Shown here: positions 59,420 through 64,000 of the stretch, piece by piece | How the letters are laid out: every line of letters starts with the position of its first letter | How positions within the stretch are numbered: position 1 is the stretch's first letter | Assembly: GCA_964590255.1 (NCBI GenBank) | Contig: CAZPYA010000012.1 | Span: 1 to 64,000 of the forward strand | From: JAKIYB01 sp964590255 | Lineage (GTDB): Bacteria; Armatimonadota; Hebobacteria; CAIYQO01 | Reading direction: 5' to 3' | DNA: 64,000 bases | The notes under the pieces: model-generated | The model's database searches: none | What the model saw: the letters and a program-made list of their open reading frames with translations, nothing else | What the model was told of the DNA's origin: nothing | Position numbers and translations under genes: made by a program

Positions 59420-60709
59420 ATGACTGACCAGTACCAACTTGAAACGCTGGCCTTGCATGGCGGACAGGAGCCGGATCCGGCGACGAATTCGCGCGCCGTG
59501 CCGATTTACCAGACGACATCGTACGTCTTCGACAGCCCCGAACACGCCGCGGCGCTCTTTGGCCTGCAGCAGTTCGGCAATATCTACACGCGGCTGATGA
59601 ATCCGACCACCGATGTCTTCGAGAAGCGCGTAGCGCTGCTCGAGGGTGGCGCGGCGGCGTTGGGCGTAGCCTCCGGGCAGGCGGCGGAAATGGTGGCGCT
59701 GCTCACCATTTGCAACGCCGGTGACAACATCGTCTCCTCGGCGTCGCTCTACGGCGGCAGCTACACGCTCTTCCGCTACACCTTCGCGAAGTTCGGTATC
59801 GAGGTGCGCTTCGCCGATCAGAGCGACCCGGCGAATATCGCCGTGTTGGTGGACGAAAAAACGAAAGCCATCTATACCGAGACCATCGGCAACCCGCGGC
59901 TGGATGTGGCCCCGCTGGAGGCGCTGGCGGAAATCGCTCACGCGCACAACATCCCGCTGGTCGTCGACAACACCTTCCCGTCGCCGTACCTGTGCCGTCC
60001 GCTGGAGTGGGGCGCCGACATCGTCATTCATTCGGCGACGAAATACCTGGGCGGCCACGGCACCTCCATCGGCGGCATCATCGTCGACAGCGGCAAGTTC
60101 GACTGGGGCAGCGGCAAATTCCCGATGTTCACCGAGCCGGATGCCAGCTACCACGACCTGGTATGGTGGGGCCTGCCCGAGCCGCTGAAGTCGCTGAGCT
60201 TCATCCTCAAAGCGCGGGTAAGTAGCCTGCGCGACATGGGGCCGGCGATCTCGCCGTTCAACAGCTTCCTCATCCTGCAAGGCATCGAGACGCTGCACCT
60301 GCGCATGCCGCGCCACAGCGAAAACGCGCTGGCGGTGGCGCGCTTCCTGCAGACCCACCCGCAGGTGAGCTGGGTCACCTACCCAGGCCTGGAGAATCAC
60401 CCCACCTACGCGCTGACGCAGCGCTACCTGCCCAACGGCGCGGGCGGCATGATCGGCTTCGGCATCAAAGGTGGCCTGGAAGCGGGCAAAACCTTCATCC
60501 GCAACGTGAAGCTGGCCTCGCACCTGGCCAACGTGGGCGACGCGAAAACGCTCGTCATCCACCCGGCCAGCACCACGCACTCCCAGCTCACCGAGAACGA
60601 GTTGGTCGCCGCCGGCGTCAGCTCCGACTTCATCCGCCTCTCGGTGGGCATCGAAGGCGTGAATGACATCATCGCCGACCTCGACCAGGCGCTGAATGCC
60701 ACGGCGTAA
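59420..60709 (+). CDS. metY: O-acetylhomoserine sulfhydrylase
   Basis: The 429-aa Cys/Met-metabolism PLP enzyme carries the PLP lysine in IHSATKYLGGHGTS (about 211), plus TRLMNPTTDVFEKRVALLEGG, YTETIGNP, VVDNTFPSPYLCRPLEWGAD and the C-terminal HPASTTHSQL. It makes homocysteine from O-acetylhomoserine and sulfide. The start at 59420 follows AGAAGGAG. The frame continues upstream to 59363 through the leader, which homologues lack. Confidence 0.94.
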   Translation: MTDQYQLETLALHGGQEPDPATNSRAVPIYQTTSYVFDSPEHAAALFGLQQFGNIYTRLMNPTTDVFEKRVALLEGGAAALGVASGQAAEMVALLTICNAGDNIVSSASLYGGSYTLFRYTFAKFGIEVRFADQSDPANIAVLVDEKTKAIYTETIGNPRLDVAPLEALAEIAHAHNIPLVVDNTFPSPYLCRPLEWGADIVIHSATKYLGGHGTSIGGIIVDSGKFDWGSGKFPMFTEPDASYHDLVWWGLPEPLKSLSFILKARVSSLRDMGPAISPFNSFLILQGIETLHLRMPRHSENALAVARFLQTHPQVSWVTYPGLENHPTYALTQRYLPNGAGGMIGFGIKGGLEAGKTFIRNVKLASHLANVGDAKTLVIHPASTTHSQLTENELVAAGVSSDFIRLSVGIEGVNDIIADLDQALNATA

Positions 60710-60738
60710 GGTAGGAAATAGGGATTGGGAAAACTGAA

Positions 60739-60773
60739 AAACGCTCCCCGCTCGTTTCGAGCGGGGAGCGTTT
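60739..60773. terminator. 16-bp terminator after metY
   Basis: A perfect stem (60739-60754 with 60758-60773) with a TTT loop lies between convergent metY and the TIM-barrel-like gene. A-rich and TTT flanks let it work in both directions. Confidence 0.9.
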
Positions 60774-60808
60774 GCGTATGTGCCGAAAGCCGACCGCCGA
60801 CCCCCACC

Positions 60809-61642
60809 TTACGTCGTTAGCGTCTTCTTGCTGCGCGTGAACTGCAGTTCCACGCTGGCATCGCGCTTTTCGAGCAAGGCGAGGCTCAGCTCGATGGCCT
60901 CTTCCGCCTCGTAGGTGCTCATGGTGCCGATGGTGACCATGTCGCAGTCGCGGATGGTGCTCCAGGCGAAGGCCAGGCCGGTGGGCGGCAGCAGGCGGCC
61001 GGCGGCCAGCGGTTTGATGGTCATCACCGGCTTCTTCGCGTTATGGATGACTTTCTGCACCCAGTCCGTCTCCACCTGGCACAGGAAGCCGGCGGCGTTA
61101 TACGGCTGCACGTAGCTCTCCACGTCGGCGCCACAGGCGTCGGCGCAGGTAATCGCCTCGGGCATGTGCGTGCTGAGGCCGGGGATCAGTCCGCCGTCGC
61201 GCACCAGGCGCAGCAATTCGCAGAGATCCGGCGCCAGCCGCTCGTTGGCGCGGTCCACTCGCGGGTCGGTGGTGCACATGTGCGGGTAGCAGAAGGTGGC
61301 GCCCCACGCCTTCGCCTGCTCTACCGTGCGCTTCCACTCGTCAAAATCGCCCACCGGGGTCCAGTGCGGGGTGGCCACCCACAGCATGGGCACGCCCACC
61401 CGCTGCTCGACCTCGCGCAGCGCGGTCGAGACGAACTCGCTGCTGCCGCTCATGAAGGCGTTGCATCCCGCGCGGGCGAACACCTCGATCAGGTTCGCCG
61501 CCTTCTGCGGGGTATCAAACAACTCTTTAATGAAGCGGTCCTTCGCCTGGCTCGTGTGCGAAAAGCCCAGCATCCAGTTGCTGCCGCAAATCAAACGGGG
61601 CATCGAGACGCCCCCAACCATCGTGCGCGGAAAACCCGACAT
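60809..61642 (-). CDS. unknown protein, probable TIM barrel
   Basis: The 277-aa soluble protein has alternating strands and helices: MPRLICGSNWMLGFSHTS, ANLIEVFARAGCNAFMSGSS, VPMLWVATPHWT, WGATFCYPHMCTTDPRVD, GLIPGLSTHMPEAI, KPVMTIKPLAAGRLLPP and DCDMVTIGTMSTYEAEEAIE. The last parts resemble aldo-keto-reductase-like or aldolase-like barrels. I do not recognise a named family. The start at 61642 follows GGGGGG; the upstream frame runs over repeat sequence and is rejected. Confidence 0.7.
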   Translation of the reverse strand: MSGFPRTMVGGVSMPRLICGSNWMLGFSHTSQAKDRFIKELFDTPQKAANLIEVFARAGCNAFMSGSSEFVSTALREVEQRVGVPMLWVATPHWTPVGDFDEWKRTVEQAKAWGATFCYPHMCTTDPRVDRANERLAPDLCELLRLVRDGGLIPGLSTHMPEAITCADACGADVESYVQPYNAAGFLCQVETDWVQKVIHNAKKPVMTIKPLAAGRLLPPTGLAFAWSTIRDCDMVTIGTMSTYEAEEAIELSLALLEKRDASVELQFTRSKKTLTT

Positions 61643-61763
61643 GCCAACCCCCCGTGAAGATGTCAATACGAGCAAAAAGCTCCTGTTGCATAGCATACCC
61701 CACGCGGGCGGGGGATGCAAGAGCGGAGAAAGTAAAGATGCACTGCGATAATGACTGATTCGC

Positions 61764-61844
61764 TCATGCCACCGTTCTCTCCCCCTTCCCCCGTTCGCCA
61801 CGCATGGCGAACGGGGGAGGGGGGGCGGGGGGATGGGGGCCGAC
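61764..61844. repeat. REP-like element
   Basis: CCCCCGTTCGCC (61789-61800) pairs with GGCGAACGGGGG (61806-61817), and the tail is GGATGGGGGCCGAC. Confidence 0.65.
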
Positions 61845-61900
61845 AACAGACCCATGAAAACATGATTACGCGGATCTGTAGTAAAGAGTTCTTCACAATT

Positions 61901-62133
61901 TATCACAACGCATCTGAATAAATGCGCTTTGACATCTGAATGTCGCTACAAGGAGTGACACAACCGCGGCCTCTGACGACAATGCGTCACGGTGACATCC
62001 CGTTTCCGCAAGATTTGTCCGCGCAGGCGGACAACCGGCCGACAGGCCCGCCAGGTGGGGATTTCAATCCCCGGCTAAGGAATGCAAAGCACCAAACATA
62101 TGTGAAGAGCATTTATTCAGATGCATTGCGATA
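61901..62133. mobile_element. 233-bp element bounded by 30-bp inverted repeats (MITE-like)
   Basis: The ends 61901-61930 and 62104-62133 are inverted repeats with 26 of 30 matches and a perfect 16-bp core GCATCTGAATAAATGC. There is no ORF that I can support. With the REP element above it accounts for the gene-free stretch 61643-62187. No target-site duplication is obvious. Confidence 0.5.
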
Positions 62134-62187
62134 TAGCGAAAACAGGTGACCTTGCCCCCGCCGTCGCCGGCGGGGGGATTCAACGCT

Positions 62188-63279
62188 TCACACCACTTCC
62201 GTATACCGGTGTACCGGCATCGGCCGTCCCGGGCTCAGGCTGTGCATGGCGGTCACCCTGGCGGTGATGCCGGCCAGCGCGCCGAGAACCGATTCCACGA
62301 TGCCCTGCAGTGCCTCCGGCGTCATCTCCACGCGGGCGTTGACTGTGAGGGTGGCGGCCGTCGGTGCGCCAACGATGGCGCCGCGCGCGGCAATCGTCCC
62401 GCCCGTCGAGGTCAGGTTGGCGACCATTTGCCCGCCCGCGGTGTGCAAAGACACCTTCGCGTGGGCAATCTCGGCATGGCGCGCCGCGGCCGCCTGCTGG
62501 ATGCCCGCCAGCACGCCGGTGGCGACGGCGGTCCAGTCCACCGGGCGCTGCGCGGTCAGCTCCACGGTGGCATTCAGCCAGCCCAGCACCGCCTCGCCTT
62601 CGGCATAAACGTCGTAATCCACCTCTACGATATGCTGGCCCACCGGCGCCCCCGCCAGCACCGCGTCTAGCCATTCGGACACGCCGTCGTCGTTTAACGC
62701 GGAGATGGCGCGGATGGGCGTGTCGGGGAAGGCGTCGGCGGCCGCCGCCAGCAGTTCCGCTTTGTCAGCGGCGTCCAGCGTATCAACCTTGTTCAGCACG
62801 ATCAGGTCGGCCTCTTCGAGCTGCTTGCGCAGGATGTAGCGCGCTGAGGCATGCAGCGGGCTTTGCCGCCGCGGCTCCAGCACTTCCCACAGCCGCTCGG
62901 GGTCCACCAGCACGGAGAACGGCGTCAGCGCATACTGGTCGCCATGCAGCTCTTTGATCGGCTGCAGCACGGTGGCGGAGAGGTCGGTGCAACTGCCCAC
63001 CGGTTCGCCGATGATAATGTCCGGATTTGACTCTGTCACCAGCGCGTCGGCGGTCTCGATCAACTGGCCGAAGCGGCAGCAGAAACACCCGCCGGCAATC
63101 TCCTCCACGGTCAGGCCCAGATCGCGCAGGAAGCCGGTGTCCACCAGGTCGGCGGCCTGGTCATTAGTGATCAGGCCGACGGTTTTCTGCCGGTGCAGCA
63201 GGTGCTTCGCCGCCTGGCCCAGCAGGGTGGTTTTGCCGGCGCCCAGAAAACCGCCGACGAGGATCATGGTGGTCGCCAT
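62188..63279 (-). CDS. CobW/COG0523 (P47K) metal-chaperone GTPase
   Basis: The 363-aa G3E GTPase has Walker A GGFLGAGKTTLL, the metal-binding motif GGCFCCRFGQL (CxCC), IIGEPVGSCTDL and NKVD. The C-terminal domain is small and lacks a His-rich loop. COG0523 proteins deliver metal (Zn, Co) to target enzymes using GTP. No Zur-like site is evident. The start follows AAAGGAG. It lies 19 bp downstream of the aquaporin gene on the same strand, so both may be in one transcript. Confidence 0.88.
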   Translation of the reverse strand: MATTMILVGGFLGAGKTTLLGQAAKHLLHRQKTVGLITNDQAADLVDTGFLRDLGLTVEEIAGGCFCCRFGQLIETADALVTESNPDIIIGEPVGSCTDLSATVLQPIKELHGDQYALTPFSVLVDPERLWEVLEPRRQSPLHASARYILRKQLEEADLIVLNKVDTLDAADKAELLAAAADAFPDTPIRAISALNDDGVSEWLDAVLAGAPVGQHIVEVDYDVYAEGEAVLGWLNATVELTAQRPVDWTAVATGVLAGIQQAAAARHAEIAHAKVSLHTAGGQMVANLTSTGGTIAARGAIVGAPTAATLTVNARVEMTPEALQGIVESVLGALAGITARVTAMHSLSPGRPMPVHRYTEVV

Positions 63280-63298
63280 ACTCGTCTCCTTTGCTCGC

Positions 63299-64000
63299 TT
63301 ATACGTGATGGGCCACGACGTCAGCCGGCATCGTTCCCGATGTGGATGCCTCCGCGCCGACGCGTGCCTCGCGATACAGCAGGTGCGCCAAGCCGGCGCC
63401 GAGGGGGCCGCCGATGAGCGGCGCCACGATATACACCCAGATCGCGCTCCACTGCGGCCCCGGGATGGCCACGCCCTCCCAGCCGGCGAAGAACGCGATA
63501 ATGCGCGGGCCGAAGTCGCGGGCGGGGTTCAACCCGGCCTGGCTGATCGGCGACAGCAGGCTGATGATCGCCGCTACCGTCAACCCGATGAGCGCCGGGG
63601 TGATGCTGCTATTGGCGCGGCCGGCGTTGCGCGTGTCGGTGAGGAAAAAGACCACGAACGCCAGCATGCCGGTGCCGATGGCCTCCGCCAGCATGCCCAT
63701 GGGCAGCGTCACTGCCTGCAGCGCGGGCACGGACGCCAGCATCGCCGGGTTGGGGGCGTATTCGCCGAACATCATGGCGGACAATTCGCTGCCCGGCTGC
63801 CCGCGCACAATGCCGTGCGCCGCCTCAAAGGCGTCAATGAGCGGATGCACCAGCACAAAGAGCAGGCCGGAGGCAAAGGCCGCACCGATCGTTTGCGCCA
63901 GCATGTAGGGCAGCACGCGCCGCCAGGGGAAGCCGCGGAAGAGCGCGCACGAGAGGGTGATCGCCGGGTTCAAGTGCGCGTCGGAGGCCGCGCGCGTGGC
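63299..64000 (-). CDS. glpF: aquaglyceroporin (MIP family), 5' end outside the window
   Basis: The visible 233 residues start inside the protein. The frame reads HLNPAITL, the first NPA half-helix, at the window edge. The second NPA motif is LNPARDFGPRI, with the Asp that marks glycerol facilitators. Five membrane helices are visible. It would let glycerol or small solutes and water cross the membrane. The N-terminus lies beyond base 64000. Confidence 0.88.
   Translation of the reverse strand, partial: ATRAASDAHLNPAITLSCALFRGFPWRRVLPYMLAQTIGAAFASGLLFVLVHPLIDAFEAAHGIVRGQPGSELSAMMFGEYAPNPAMLASVPALQAVTLPMGMLAEAIGTGMLAFVVFFLTDTRNAGRANSSITPALIGLTVAAIISLLSPISQAGLNPARDFGPRIIAFFAGWEGVAIPGPQWSAIWVYIVAPLIGGPLGAGLAHLLYREARVGAEASTSGTMPADVVAHHV

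Noticed and set aside
59222..60580. A 452-codon minus-strand ORF opposite metY
   Set aside because: The plus strand encodes a complete PLP enzyme. The minus frame is Arg/Val/Gln-rich with no motif and no ribosome binding site.
61901..62133. Zur operator pair for the CobW gene
   Set aside because: The repeats lie at the 3' side of the CobW gene, not its promoter, and do not match Zur boxes.

Overview
The window is high-GC bacterial DNA (one 10-N scaffold gap at 9533-9542) and looks like a draft or metagenome-assembled scaffold. The best taxonomic hint is the type II secretion/prepilin protein at 8397: its N-terminus runs from GFTLIELLVV into LFPVFAKAREKAR and it carries an H-X9-DG motif, a style typical of Armatimonadota and some Planctomycetes. 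The carbohydrate-enzyme load, the MttB-like protein, and the bacillithiol-type YtxJ fit Armatimonadota. This assignment is inference. There are no rRNA or tRNA genes, no CRISPR array and no transposase.

Layout. 1-2.9 kb: secreted alpha/beta hydrolase, an AsnC-domain remnant, a C39/BtrH-like protein without the expected cysteine, YtxH. 2.98-4.75 kb: an rsbV-rsbW-sigB operon with overlapping start/stop codons. 4.8-6.6 kb: membrane-anchored protein. 6.6-8.2 kb: lysA with a promoter, short upstream ORF and intrinsic terminator in its leader. 8.4-10.8 kb: H-X9-DG pilin across the gap and a CDF metal exporter with a structured leader. 10.8-13.8 kb: zinc-ribbon protein, BON-like protein, gmk, coaBC. 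14-18.5 kb: ankyrin protein, GH51 arabinofuranosidase, typA. 18.5-21.6 kb (minus): ABC exporter with a TPR-like partner. 21.7-31.8 kb (minus): a long run of FAD oxidoreductase, pterin dehydratase, pteridine-reductase-like SDR, folB, folK, folE, tkt, rpiA, gnd, zwf, pgl and ytxJ. This joins pterin/folate synthesis to the pentose phosphate pathway, which supplies NADPH, and ends in a bacillithiol-linked protein. 32-38.7 kb: RNase D, glutamine amidotransferase, Ric iron-sulfur repair protein, MttB-like protein, methyltransferase, argC. 38.7-45 kb: O-methyltransferase, 5'-nucleotidase, GNAT, small membrane protein, GH36 alpha-galactosidase, polyol dehydrogenase. 45-50 kb: two DUF1059-like proteins, pyrH, frr, a small acidic protein, a GH20-like enzyme. 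50-55.8 kb: a lower-GC orphan gene bracketed by a palindromic repeat, folP, TPR protein, propeller-like membrane protein, DUF167. 55.8-64 kb: secreted heparinase II/III-like protein, metY, an unknown TIM-barrel-like protein, a CobW GTPase and a truncated aquaglyceroporin.

Three themes go beyond routine annotation. First, several genes have a -10 box placed so that transcription should start at or within about 3 nt of the start codon, so leaderless mRNAs look common here. Second, lysA and a GNAT gene share one leader design: TTGACA-17-TATACT, a 17-codon upstream ORF beginning 2-3 nt after the predicted start site, then paired RNA and an intrinsic terminator before the gene. This looks like a leader-peptide or RNA-based attenuator. 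Third, intergenic space is full of at least three families of palindromic repeats, two of which share a tail resembling CCGATTAGGCAATC.
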